Below are positions 8,254-16,954 of a stretch of DNA of 64,000 nucleotides, piece after piece (within the stretch, counting starts at the first letter, position 1; the number at the start of each line of letters is the position of its first letter). Source of the DNA: Sedimentibacter acidaminivorans (GTDB lineage Bacteria > Bacillota > Clostridia > Tissierellales > Sedimentibacteraceae). The translations under genes and the position numbers were made by a program. Where the stretch lies: NCBI RefSeq assembly GCF_017873955.1, contig NZ_JAGGKS010000006.1, positions 124,001 through 188,000 on the forward strand, read 5' to 3'. A model generated the notes under the pieces. That model was not told the origin of the DNA and did not search any database. It saw nothing but the letters and a program-made list of their open reading frames with translations.

Positions 8254-9060
8254 TTATAGATTATCTATTGCTATCTCTGAAAGGTTGTTGATTTCCTTTT
8301 TTAAGAAATTCCCTCCAACTCTTCTGAAACGTTCAGGTGCATCACTTACATAATATTCATACTGAGGCAAATCATAGTTTTCGTTTAGTAAGTTTTGGTC
8401 TGCAAGAACTTTTTTTAAGTCTCTTGCTGTTTCAAATGCAGGATTTACAAGCTTTACACTAGGACCAATAACTTTTTTTATAGTATATCTAAGTATTGGA
8501 TAATGTGTGCACCCTAATACTAAAGTATCAACATCATGTTCAATCAACTCACCGAGATATTTTTCTGCAGTAAGTTCAGCTACTGTTGAATATTCCCAAC
8601 CTTCTTCAATAATCGGAACAAAAAGAGGACATGGTATCCCTATAACTTCAGAATTATGTCTATATTCCATGATTTTTGCTTGATATGCACCGCTGTTGAT
8701 GGCTGCTACGGTACCAATTACACCGATACGACTGTTTTTCGTTGCAGCTGCAGCACTTCTTGCTCCTGGTTCAATAACACCGATTATAGGTATATCAAAG
8801 TTTTTTTGCAAATGTTCTAATGCGATAGAACTCGCTGTGTTGCAAGCTATAACTATAGTCTTCACATCTTTGCTTTTTAATAAACTTGCGCATTGATATG
8901 CATATTTTTTTATGGTTTGCACAGATCTAGAACCATAAGGAATTCTAGCTGTATCACCAAAATATATTAAGTTTTCATATGGAAGTTGCTCCATAACTTC
9001 CCTCATTACAGTGAGGCCACCAACACCTGAATCAAATATTCCAATAGGTCTATTATCCAT
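8254..9060 (-). CDS. murI: glutamate racemase
   Basis: The 268-residue enzyme interconverts L- and D-glutamate for peptidoglycan precursor synthesis in the cytoplasm. Diagnostic motifs are IGIFDSGVGGLTV at the N-terminus, the first catalytic cysteine in IACNTAS and the second in LGCTHYP. The start at 9060 (MDNRPIG) has AAGGA upstream. An in-frame start at 9183 would add 41 AT-rich, lysine/isoleucine-rich residues not expected in the family, so it is rejected. The start is divergent from the lysine operon, whose control region occupies the next 370 bp. Confidence 0.95.
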   Translation of the reverse strand: MDNRPIGIFDSGVGGLTVMREVMEQLPYENLIYFGDTARIPYGSRSVQTIKKYAYQCASLLKSKDVKTIVIACNTASSIALEHLQKNFDIPIIGVIEPGARSAAAATKNSRIGVIGTVAAINSGAYQAKIMEYRHNSEVIGIPCPLFVPIIEEGWEYSTVAELTAEKYLGELIEHDVDTLVLGCTHYPILRYTIKKVIGPSVKLVNPAFETARDLKKVLADQNLLNENYDLPQYEYYVSDAPERFRRVGGNFLKKEINNLSEIAIDNL

Positions 9061-9225
9061 TTTATTTTTCCTTTTAATATATGATATAATATGTTTATTA
9101 TTATTCCATATATTATATGAAAAATCAATACTTAAGTTGCACGATAAAAATTTAATAGTTATAATTTTATTTTTATTAAGCATAATATATGCATAATAAT
9201 TTAATTTATTAAGTCAAATAGCTTA

Positions 9226-9241
9226 TGCCTGTTTTTAGGCA
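9226..9241. promoter_or_regulatory. 16-bp dyad, putative upstream activator site for the lysine operon
   Basis: TGCCTGTTTTTAGGCA is a perfect TGCCT/AGGCA dyad centred about 80 bp upstream of the -24 element, a normal enhancer distance for sigma-54 activators. Read on the other strand (TGCCTAAAAACAGGCA) it shares TGCC-N-AAAA-and-GCA with the two repeats at 7757-7792. It is enclosed by a wider inverted repeat AAATAGCTT (9216-9224)/AAGCTATTT (9266-9274). Confidence 0.6.
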
Positions 9242-9312
9242 CTTGTCAAACAAATTATAGGATTAAAGCTATTTAAATATTGAAAAATGTGGATTGTTAA
9301 AATATTAATTAG

Positions 9313-9329
9313 TTGGCATAGTAATTGCA
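9313..9329 (+). promoter_or_regulatory. sigma-54 (-24/-12) promoter of the lysine operon
   Basis: TTGGCATAGTAATTGCA carries the invariant GG (9315-9316) and GC (9327-9328) exactly 12 bases apart, as in the sigma-54 consensus TGGCAC-N5-TTGC; only one consensus base differs (CAT for CAC). Transcription should start near 9340-9342, leaving a ~90-base leader that is almost free of G and contains AAACCCA three times. Confidence 0.85.
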
Positions 9330-9430
9330 TTATAGAGTAGTGAATAATTATAAACCCAAAATATATTCAAAAAAAACCCAAAAAATCAAACAAAAGTTAA
9401 ACCCACAAAAAATTTTTAGGAGGCGTTAAA

Positions 9431-10468
9431 TTGAAAAAAGGAAACCCATTCGGAACTCACAGAGTAATTGAACCTAAAGGAGTTTTACCACAACCAGCTA
9501 TTAAAATTGACAACAATATGGAAATATACGACAATGAAATACTTATTAATGTTCAAACATTAAATGTAGATTCTGCTAGTTTTACACAAATTTCTGACCA
9601 AGCTGGTGGAGACGTAGAAAAAATAAAAGAAATAATGAAAGGAATTGTTGCTGAGAGAGGAAAGCATCAAAATCCTGTAACAGGATCTGGAGGAATGCTA
9701 ATCGGTACTATTGAACAAATAGGAACTGCGTTAGAAGGAAAAACAGATTTAAAAGTAGGGGATAAAATAGCTACTCTTGTATCATTATCTCTAACACCAT
9801 TAGTAATTGAAGAAATACTTGATGTAAGAAAAGAAATTGACCAAGTAGACATTAAAGGTAAAGCAATATTGTTTGAAAGTGGTATATATGCAAAATTACC
9901 TTCAGACATTCCGGAAAACCTTGCATTGTCAGTTCTTGATGTTGCTGGAGCACCAGCACAAACAGTTAAGCTTGTTAAAGAAGGAGATACAGTTTTAGTT
10001 CTTGGAGCAGCTGGTAAATCAGGTATACTTTGCTTATATGAAGCAAAGAAATTAGTTGGGCCTACTGGAAAAGTAATTTGTATGGCACATAGAGAAAGTT
10101 CTCTAGATAAAGTTAGGGCTTTAGGACTTGCTGATGTGTATATTGCAGGAGATGCTACAAATGCTATAGAGGTTTATGAAAAAGTTATGGAAGTTACAGA
10201 TGGTAAACTTTGCGATTTAGTTATAAGCTGTGTAAGTAGACCAAATTGTGAAATGTCGGCAATTCTTGCAACAAAGGATGACGGAACAGTTTACTATTTC
10301 AGTATGGCTACAAGCTTCACTAAAGCTGCTTTAGGAGCAGAGGGTGTTGGCAAAGACGTTAACATGATTATAGGTAATGGATATACTAAGGGACATGCAG
10401 ATACTGCACTTCAAATCATGAGAGAAAGTAAAGCATTGAGCGACTTATATACAAAATTATACGCATAA
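9431..10468 (+). CDS. kdd: L-erythro-3,5-diaminohexanoate dehydrogenase
   Basis: The 345-residue enzyme removes one amino group from L-erythro-3,5-diaminohexanoate with NAD+, giving 5-amino-3-oxohexanoate, ammonia and NADH; it is the third step of lysine fermentation, after the two aminomutases. The protein starts KKGNPFGTHRVIEPKGVLPQ, typical of Kdd, and has a medium-chain dehydrogenase Rossmann fold (VLVLGAAGKSGILCLYEAKK). The start is TTG at 9431 with TAGGAGG correctly placed; no in-frame ATG gives a better N-terminus. It is the first gene behind the sigma-54 promoter, followed after a hairpin by kamA. Length is normal. Confidence 0.93.
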   Translation: MKKGNPFGTHRVIEPKGVLPQPAIKIDNNMEIYDNEILINVQTLNVDSASFTQISDQAGGDVEKIKEIMKGIVAERGKHQNPVTGSGGMLIGTIEQIGTALEGKTDLKVGDKIATLVSLSLTPLVIEEILDVRKEIDQVDIKGKAILFESGIYAKLPSDIPENLALSVLDVAGAPAQTVKLVKEGDTVLVLGAAGKSGILCLYEAKKLVGPTGKVICMAHRESSLDKVRALGLADVYIAGDATNAIEVYEKVMEVTDGKLCDLVISCVSRPNCEMSAILATKDDGTVYYFSMATSFTKAALGAEGVGKDVNMIIGNGYTKGHADTALQIMRESKALSDLYTKLYA

Positions 10469-10473
10469 TAATT

Positions 10474-10517
10474 TAGGCATGATACTAATTAAATATATTT
10501 AATTAGTATTTTGCCTA
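10474..10517 (+). other. perfect hairpin between kdd and kamA
   Basis: A 14-bp perfect palindrome arm pair (ATACTAATTAAATA/TATTTAATTAGTAT) is enclosed by TAGGCA/TGCCTA, giving about 20 paired bases. It is followed only by a short T-rich stretch (ATTTATACT), so it may be a partial terminator, an RNase processing site or a 3' stabiliser setting the kdd to kamA transcript ratio. Confidence 0.6.
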
Positions 10518-10576
10518 TTTATACTAAAGTAAGTACTATTAAAATTTTTAAGGTATCATAAAATGGAGGTAATGAA

Positions 10577-11830
10577 ATGGCTTATTACAACGAGATTGAA
10601 CTATGGAAAGATGTTACACCAGATCAGTGGGATGACTGGAAATGGCAAATAGAAAATAGAATAGATACAGTAGAAAAAATAAAAGAAATTATAAACATAA
10701 CAACACAAGAAGAAGAGGATATTGCAAAAGTTCTTGAAAAATTTAGAATGGGTATAACTCCATATTATGCTGCACATATGGATAAGGATGATCCAAGAGA
10801 TCCAATTAGAATGCAAGCAGTTCCTACAATAGCAGAAACTCATATAAGCTCTGCAGATATGCTTGATCCATTACATGAGGATACTGATTCACCAGCACCA
10901 GGATTAACACACAGATATCCTGATAGAGTATTGCTTTTAATAACAGATCAATGCTCTATGTATTGCAGACATTGTACAAGAAGAAGATTTGCAGGTCAAG
11001 CTGATAATGATGTATCTATGGAAAATATAGATAAGTGTATAGAATATGTAAGAAATACACCACAAGTTAGAGACGTATTGCTATCAGGTGGAGATTGTCT
11101 ATTAGTTTCAGATGATAAATTAGAATATATAATCAAAAAATTAAGAGAAATACCACATGTTGAAATTATTCGTCTTGGATCAAGAACACCAGTTGTTTGT
11201 CCTCAAAGGATTACTGATAATTTAGTAAACATGCTTAAAAAATATCATCCAATTTGGCTTAATACTCATTTTAACCATCCAAAAGAATTTACACCAGAAG
11301 CAATAGAAGCTTTAAGAAAATTAGCTGATGCAGGAATACCTTTAGGAAATCAATCAGTATTAATGAGAGGAATTAATGATTGTCCTCATATCATGAGAAA
11401 TTTAGTACATGAATTAGTTAAAAATAGAGTTAGACCATACTACATTTACCAGTGTGATTTATCATTAGGGATTGAACATTTTAGAACTTCTGTAGGTAAA
11501 GGTATAGAAATAATGGAGAGTTTAAGAGGTCATACTTCAGGTTATGCAGTACCAACATTTGTTGTTGATGCACCTGGTGGTGGAGGAAAAATTCCAGTGG
11601 CTCCAAACTATTTAATTTCTCAATCAAGTGATAAGGTAATTCTTAGAAACTTTGAAGGCGTTATTACAACATATACAGAGCCACATCTACCAGAATTAGA
11701 GTGTACATGTGATGTATGTCAAGGTAAGAAACAAGACCCATTGACAGGAGTTGCAGGATTGTTAGCTGGAAATGATTTAGCTTTAGAACCAACAAAATTA
11801 GCAAGAAGAGACAGAGTACATCACGACTAA
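10577..11830 (+). CDS. kamA: lysine 2,3-aminomutase (radical SAM, PLP)
   Basis: The 417-residue enzyme converts L-lysine to L-beta-lysine, the first step of lysine fermentation. The radical-SAM cluster motif is C126-x3-C130-x2-C133 (CSMYCRHC). The PLP lysine is K338 in PGGGGKIP. Residues D294 and D331 correspond to the substrate-binding aspartates of the Clostridium subterminale enzyme, offset by one, and C269, C376, C378 and C381 match its zinc ligands. All key residues are present and length matches the true KamA rather than the shorter EpmB-like proteins. The ATG has TGGAGG at good spacing. It lies 108 bp after kdd with a strong hairpin between. Confidence 0.97.
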   Translation: MAYYNEIELWKDVTPDQWDDWKWQIENRIDTVEKIKEIINITTQEEEDIAKVLEKFRMGITPYYAAHMDKDDPRDPIRMQAVPTIAETHISSADMLDPLHEDTDSPAPGLTHRYPDRVLLLITDQCSMYCRHCTRRRFAGQADNDVSMENIDKCIEYVRNTPQVRDVLLSGGDCLLVSDDKLEYIIKKLREIPHVEIIRLGSRTPVVCPQRITDNLVNMLKKYHPIWLNTHFNHPKEFTPEAIEALRKLADAGIPLGNQSVLMRGINDCPHIMRNLVHELVKNRVRPYYIYQCDLSLGIEHFRTSVGKGIEIMESLRGHTSGYAVPTFVVDAPGGGGKIPVAPNYLISQSSDKVILRNFEGVITTYTEPHLPELECTCDVCQGKKQDPLTGVAGLLAGNDLALEPTKLARRDRVHHD

Positions 11831-11846
11831 AAAAAGAGGTTTTAAT

Positions 11847-12875
11847 ATGAGACTAATTGAAACAATAAAACAAAAAAACTACAAAACTATATCAATTATA
11901 GGGCTTGCAAAAAATGCAGGAAAAACAGTAGCACTCAATTATCTCATAGAAGAAGCAAATAATAGTAATATTATAATAGGTATAACCTCTACAGGCAGGG
12001 ATGGAGAAAATATAGACCTTGTAACAAATACTCAAAAACCATCTGTTTTTGTTAGAGAAGGAATGTATGTGGCAACGGCTAAAAAGGCGTTGATGTTATC
12101 GGATGCGAAAGTGGAGATTCTTGAAACCACAGGAATACAAACACCTATGGGGGAAGTAATTATAGTCAAGGTTAGACAGGATGGCAATATACAGATTGCA
12201 GGGCCTGTCAGTACAATGGACATGAAATATGTTTGCAAAAGATTAACCTTTTTTGGTGCAGATGTTGTGTTAGTAGATGGCGCTATTGATAGAAGGGCTG
12301 TATCATCTCCTGTTATAACGGATGCATGTATAATAGCGACGGGTGCAGTCATAAGTAGAGATATGAAAATAGTTATTGAGCGTACTGCTCATGCTGTAGA
12401 ATGCTATTCATTCGAAGAAGTAGATAGTAATATAAAAAAACTTATATTAAAAAATAACAAAACCTGTATTATACAGAATTCAGAGAGTGTTATTATACCT
12501 AATATAGAAACTAGCATAACTGGTGGCAAAAAAATTGTTGAACAAATAGATGAAAATACTACCCATGTGTTTATTAGAGGTGCAGTGACTTCTAAAATTC
12601 TTAAAGATTTATGCCAAAATGAATTTATAAAAAATATAAAAATAGTAATAGAAGATGGAACTAAAATATTTATAGAAGTTAATGTATGGAATGATTTGAA
12701 ACGTAAGGGGCTTAAATTACAGTCGTTAAATCCAATAGATGTAATAGCTGTAACTTTAAATCCAGTTTCACCAGCAGGATATTTTTTTGATAGTGCGGAG
12801 TTTAAAACAAAAATTTCGCATTATCTCTCTAATATAAAAATAATTGATGTGGTATCGGGCGGTGAAGAAAATTGA
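11847..12875 (+). CDS. kamB: KamB, lysine 5,6-aminomutase reactivase subunit
   Basis: The 342-residue soluble protein lies between kamA and kamC, 16 bp after kamA and overlapping kamC by 4 bp. It belongs to the KamB family, currently annotated as a subunit of the reactivase that restores B12-dependent lysine 5,6-aminomutase after suicide inactivation; I treat that function as family-level assignment. The N-terminus has a P-loop-like IIGLAKNAGKT, but with five rather than four residues between the first G and GKT, so nucleotide binding may be atypical. A central VDGAIDRRAVSSP motif is conspicuous. No membrane segment is present. Confidence 0.8.
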   Translation: MRLIETIKQKNYKTISIIGLAKNAGKTVALNYLIEEANNSNIIIGITSTGRDGENIDLVTNTQKPSVFVREGMYVATAKKALMLSDAKVEILETTGIQTPMGEVIIVKVRQDGNIQIAGPVSTMDMKYVCKRLTFFGADVVLVDGAIDRRAVSSPVITDACIIATGAVISRDMKIVIERTAHAVECYSFEEVDSNIKKLILKNNKTCIIQNSESVIIPNIETSITGGKKIVEQIDENTTHVFIRGAVTSKILKDLCQNEFIKNIKIVIEDGTKIFIEVNVWNDLKRKGLKLQSLNPIDVIAVTLNPVSPAGYFFDSAEFKTKISHYLSNIKIIDVVSGGEEN

Positions 12876-14470
12876 AAAAGTTTATGACTGAAAGTACAAA
12901 GAGAAATATAAATTTTGATTATATTTTTAATGAAATAAGACCAATAACCGAATATGGTATTAAAGCTAAACAAGAAGCAAAGCCTTTCACAAAAGGGCAT
13001 GAGGCTGAACTTCTAGAGGAATTCAATAAAATTGAAGCTTTCTTAGACATGAAAGAAAGAAGAGATGCAATTGATGTTCTAAAGCACATTAAAAATATAG
13101 TTGAAACTATTGAGAGGGCAAAAAATAATCAGGTATTAGATGAAGTTGAGTTATTTGAAATAAAAAACTTCATAATGCAGGTTGAAAGAATGGAAAAGAG
13201 TTTAAGAGGCACTTTAATATCCATATATGAAGATTTAAGATTGACGCCCTTACCACAGCTTTATAAAGCATTAGACCCTGCAAATGAAAAAATGTATACA
13301 TTTTATATTTATGATGAATATTCAGAAAAATTAAAAAATTTAAGACAAAAGAAGAAAGAAACAGATATTCTTATTAGACAGTTAAAAAAAGAAATTAAAA
13401 ACAACATTCAAGAAAAATATAATATTAAGTTTAACTTAAGAGATGAAGTTACAATAAGTAAATCTGATAAAGAAAAGTTAGATGAGCTTACTAAAGAAAT
13501 TAACCTAAAAGTATCAGCAGAAAACTACTTAAGTATAATTTTTAAAATTAAAAATAGCAAAAAAATTGATGAGTGTGAACACAAACTTGAATCTTTGACA
13601 GCAGAAGAGGAACAGGAAGAATATGTTATTAGGCAAAACATTTCAGGAGAAGTAAAGAGCAATTATGAGGATTTATTAAAAAGTACTAAAACTATAGGTA
13701 GAATAGATTATATTATTGCAAAAGCAAACTATGCTCAAAAAACAAAATCTGTTAAACCAGATATTACAACGGAGCTTGAGATAGAAGTAAAAAATGGAAG
13801 AAATTTAAAGCTAGAAAAGACATTAAAAGAAAAACATAAAGATTATGTACCTATAGATTTATCATTAAAAACTAATGTGACATGTATAACAGGTGCCAAT
13901 ATGGGAGGCAAAACGGTAAGTCTTCGAATGATTGGACAAATTGCATCAACTGCAAGTTATGGTATGTTTGTACCATGCGAATATGCAAAGTTGTGCTTGT
14001 TTGAACATATTCACATATCAGTTGGAGACGACCAGTCAATAGAAAAAGGTTTGAGTACATTTGGAGCAGAAATAATGAATTTAAAGGAAGCCCTAGAAAA
14101 TTCCAAAGAAAGATGTCTCATACTAATAGACGAGTTGGCAGGCGGTACAAATCCTAAGGAAGGATATGCTATTACAAAAGCAGTAGTTAATTATCTAAAA
14201 AATAAAGATTGTATAACAATACTTACGACACATTATGATAATGTTGCAAATGACCATGAAGTACAAAATTTGCAGGTAGCAGGATTGAATTTTCCAAGTT
14301 GGAATGATGGAGAAATGAAAATAAGTAACATTGACCAAATTTCAAAATACATGGACTATAGGCTCATAGAAGTAAAAAATGAAAATTTCATACCAAAAGA
14401 TGCTTTAAAAATAGCAAAAATGGCAGGAATTGAAGATATAATAATAAAAGATGCAGAAAAATACATATGA
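12872..14470 (+). CDS. kamC: KamC, MutS-like ATPase of the lysine 5,6-aminomutase reactivase
   Basis: The 532-residue protein has a long charged helical N-terminal half and a C-terminal MutS-family ATPase domain: Walker A TGANMGGKTVS, the STFGAEI segment, Walker B CLILIDELAGGTNPKEG and the LTTHYD switch. There are no mismatch-recognition domains, so this is not a repair MutS. KamC is annotated as the ATPase partner of KamB in reactivating lysine 5,6-aminomutase. It starts at TTG 12872, overlapping the kamB stop; an ATG at 12884 in the same frame is an alternative. Tight coupling supports a KamB-KamC complex. Confidence 0.85.
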   Translation: MKKFMTESTKRNINFDYIFNEIRPITEYGIKAKQEAKPFTKGHEAELLEEFNKIEAFLDMKERRDAIDVLKHIKNIVETIERAKNNQVLDEVELFEIKNFIMQVERMEKSLRGTLISIYEDLRLTPLPQLYKALDPANEKMYTFYIYDEYSEKLKNLRQKKKETDILIRQLKKEIKNNIQEKYNIKFNLRDEVTISKSDKEKLDELTKEINLKVSAENYLSIIFKIKNSKKIDECEHKLESLTAEEEQEEYVIRQNISGEVKSNYEDLLKSTKTIGRIDYIIAKANYAQKTKSVKPDITTELEIEVKNGRNLKLEKTLKEKHKDYVPIDLSLKTNVTCITGANMGGKTVSLRMIGQIASTASYGMFVPCEYAKLCLFEHIHISVGDDQSIEKGLSTFGAEIMNLKEALENSKERCLILIDELAGGTNPKEGYAITKAVVNYLKNKDCITILTTHYDNVANDHEVQNLQVAGLNFPSWNDGEMKISNIDQISKYMDYRLIEVKNENFIPKDALKIAKMAGIEDIIIKDAEKYI

Positions 14471-14506
14471 GGGTATCACTCTCTATTAAACAAAGGAGGT
14501 AATTAT

Positions 14507-16063
14507 ATGCAAAGCAAATTAAATCTCGATCACAAGTTAATTGATAGTGCAAGAACAGCCGCACGAAACATAGCTGAAAATGTGCAGGAGTTTGTAGACA
14601 AAAACACTACAGTAACTGTAGAGAGAACAGTAGCTAGACTTTTAGGAGTAGACGGGGTGGATGAAATAGAAAAACCACTGCCAAATGTATTGATTGATAA
14701 TATAATCGAAGGTGGAGGATTATCAAGAGGTGCAGCATTTTGGATAGGGAATGCAATAGTTCAAACAGGCAACACTCCTCAAGAAATCGCAGAAAAAGTT
14801 AGTACAGGTGAAATAGATATAACAAAATTACCAATTGCTGATGATAAAAAAATAATGGATGCAGTATATTCAGTTGCACAGCAAATGGTAGATAGAATTA
14901 AAAATAACAGAACAACAAGAGATAACTATTTAAAAACATTAGGTGAAGGTGAAAAACCATACTTATATGTAATAGTTGCAACAGGTAATATATATGAAGA
15001 TGTAATCCAAGCTCAAGCAGCAGCAAAACAAGGTGCAGATATAATAGCAGTTATTAGAACTACAGCACAAAGTTTATTAGATTATGTTCCATATGGGCCA
15101 ACGACAGAAGGTTTTGGAGGAACATTTGCTACACAAGAGAACTTTAGAATAATGAGAAAAGCATTGGATGAAGTTGGAGAAGAAGTAGGAAGATATATAA
15201 GACTTTGTAATTATTGTTCAGGATTATGTATGCCAGAAATTGCTGCAATGGGAGCTATAGAAAGACTTGATGTAATGCTTAATGATGCTCTATACGGTAT
15301 ATTGTTTAGAGATATAAATATGCAAAGAACATTAGTTGATCAATATTTCTCAAGAATAATTAATGGCTTTGCGGGAATCATCATAAACACAGGTGAAGAT
15401 AATTACCTTACAACAGCCGATGCAGTAGAAGAAGCTCACACTGTTTTAGCATCACAGATTATCAATGAGCAATTTGCATTAAAAGCTGGATTGCCAGAAG
15501 AACAGATGGGACTTGGTCATGCATTTGAAATGGAGCCGAATTTAGAAAATGGATTTTTATTTGAGTTAGCTCAAGCACAAATGGCTAGAGAAATATTCCC
15601 TACGGCACCATTAAAATATATGCCTCCTACAAAATTCATGACAGGAAATATATTTAGAGGACATTTGCAAGATGCTATGTTTAATTTAGTATCAATTTGG
15701 ACACATCAAGGATTGCAACTTTTAGGAATGCCAACAGAAGCAATACACACACCACATCTTCACGATAGAATGCTTTCAATAGAAAATGCAAAATACATTT
15801 TCAACAATGCTAAAAATATCGGAGATGAAGTTGAATATAAAAAAGACGGTATCATTCAAAAAAGAGCTCAAGAAGTACTTTCAAAGGCAGAAGAACTTTT
15901 AAGAGATATAGAGCAAGAAGGAATATTCGACACTATAGAAAAAGGAAAGTTCGGTGGAGTTAAGAGAAGTTTTACAGGCGGTAAAGGGTTAGATGGAGTA
16001 ACAGAAAAAGATGAAAGATACTTCAATCCATTTATAGAATTAATGCTTGGAGGTGCAAAGTAA
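14507..16063 (+). CDS. kamD: beta-lysine/D-lysine 5,6-aminomutase alpha subunit
   Basis: The 518-residue large subunit forms the catalytic TIM barrel of the adenosylcobalamin- and PLP-dependent lysine 5,6-aminomutase, which moves the terminal amino group of beta-lysine to C5 to give 3,5-diaminohexanoate. Recognisable family segments are KLNLDHKLIDSARTAARNIA, YGPTTEGFGGTFATQENFRIMRK and the EMEPNLENGF region. The start has the strongest ribosome binding site of the operon (AAAGGAGGT). The stop codon overlaps the kamE start by one base (TAATG), so both subunits are made together. Length is as expected. Confidence 0.96.
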   Translation: MQSKLNLDHKLIDSARTAARNIAENVQEFVDKNTTVTVERTVARLLGVDGVDEIEKPLPNVLIDNIIEGGGLSRGAAFWIGNAIVQTGNTPQEIAEKVSTGEIDITKLPIADDKKIMDAVYSVAQQMVDRIKNNRTTRDNYLKTLGEGEKPYLYVIVATGNIYEDVIQAQAAAKQGADIIAVIRTTAQSLLDYVPYGPTTEGFGGTFATQENFRIMRKALDEVGEEVGRYIRLCNYCSGLCMPEIAAMGAIERLDVMLNDALYGILFRDINMQRTLVDQYFSRIINGFAGIIINTGEDNYLTTADAVEEAHTVLASQIINEQFALKAGLPEEQMGLGHAFEMEPNLENGFLFELAQAQMAREIFPTAPLKYMPPTKFMTGNIFRGHLQDAMFNLVSIWTHQGLQLLGMPTEAIHTPHLHDRMLSIENAKYIFNNAKNIGDEVEYKKDGIIQKRAQEVLSKAEELLRDIEQEGIFDTIEKGKFGGVKRSFTGGKGLDGVTEKDERYFNPFIELMLGGAK

Positions 16064-16821
16064 TGGCAGGTATAGAAAAAGTAGATTTAACCAAAGTAAA
16101 ACCATATGGTGATACATTAAATGATGGAATGGTTCAAATGAGCTTTACATTGCCAATACCATACGGTGATGAAGCAAATGAAGCAGCAAAACAGCTTGTA
16201 TCAAAAATGGGCTTTGATAATCCAGCAGTAGTATATTCAAATGACTTAGGTATTGGTTATACATTTTTTGTAATGTATGGTAAATGTACACATACTGTTG
16301 ACTATACAACAATAGAAGTTCCTAAAGTAGATATGGAATTTATGAGTCAAGAAGAAGTAGAAGATTATATTCAAGAAAATATAAAAAGAGATGTAGTAGT
16401 AATTGGAGCATGCACAGGAACAGATGCTCATACAGTAGGAATAGATGCTATAATGAACATGAAAGGCTATGCACATCACTTTGGTCTTGAAAGATACAAA
16501 GGAATGGTAGCTTTAAATATGGGAAGTCAAGTTCCAAATGAAGAAATTGTAGCAAAAGCAATTGAAATGAAAGCAGATGCTATATTAGTATCACAGATAG
16601 TAACTCAAAAGGATGTTCATATTCCAAACCTTACTCAACTAGTTGAAATGTTAGAAGCAGAAGGACTAAGAGAAAAAGTTGTGTTAATTTGTGGTGGACC
16701 TCGATTATCACATGAGTTAGCTCAAGAATTAGGTTATGATGCAGGTTTTGGAACAGGAAGTTTTGCAAACCACGTAGCTACATTTATAGTAAACCAAATA
16801 GTAGAAAGAAAATTAATATAA
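16063..16821 (+). CDS. kamE: beta-lysine/D-lysine 5,6-aminomutase beta subunit (B12/PLP)
   Basis: The 252-residue small subunit has an N-terminal dimerisation part and a C-terminal Rossmann-like cobalamin domain. The cobalamin ligand is H123 in TGTDAHTVGID (DxHxxG), and K134 eleven residues later in MNMKGYAHH fits the PLP-binding lysine of the characterised enzyme, where the same pair is also eleven apart. A later GG in LICGGPRLSHEL belongs to the B12-binding fold. It is the last gene of the operon: kce, kal and the CoA-transferase genes that complete lysine fermentation do not follow. Confidence 0.96.
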   Translation: MAGIEKVDLTKVKPYGDTLNDGMVQMSFTLPIPYGDEANEAAKQLVSKMGFDNPAVVYSNDLGIGYTFFVMYGKCTHTVDYTTIEVPKVDMEFMSQEEVEDYIQENIKRDVVVIGACTGTDAHTVGIDAIMNMKGYAHHFGLERYKGMVALNMGSQVPNEEIVAKAIEMKADAILVSQIVTQKDVHIPNLTQLVEMLEAEGLREKVVLICGGPRLSHELAQELGYDAGFGTGSFANHVATFIVNQIVERKLI

Positions 16822-16841
16822 ATAACTAGGGATAGTGAAAA

Positions 16842-16906
16842 GGGAAATGGGGACTGTCCCTTTTGTCCAGTCTTTTTTGGACAAAAGCGGACTGTCCCCA
16901 GATTCC
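16842..16906. repeat. REP-like GGGGAC/GTCCC palindrome after kamE
   Basis: A nested inverted repeat: outer GGGAA...TTCCC and GGGGAC/GTCCCC arms, with an inner perfect CTTTTGTCC/GGACAAAAG stem around a T-rich loop. It also contains GGGACTGTCCC. It lies between convergent kamE and cinA and probably ends the lysine transcript. The GGGGAC core is shared with palindromes at 20174 and 59874 and resembles the ends of the transposase element at 23-24 kb. Confidence 0.7.
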
Positions 16907-16954
16907 CGCCTACTCGTACTAAACTGATTCCTCAGATTCCTGAATATGTCACGT

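Noticed and set aside
12872-14470. kamC as a DNA mismatch repair MutS gene
   Set aside because: Only the ATPase domain resembles MutS; the DNA-recognition domains are missing and the gene is embedded in the kam operon.
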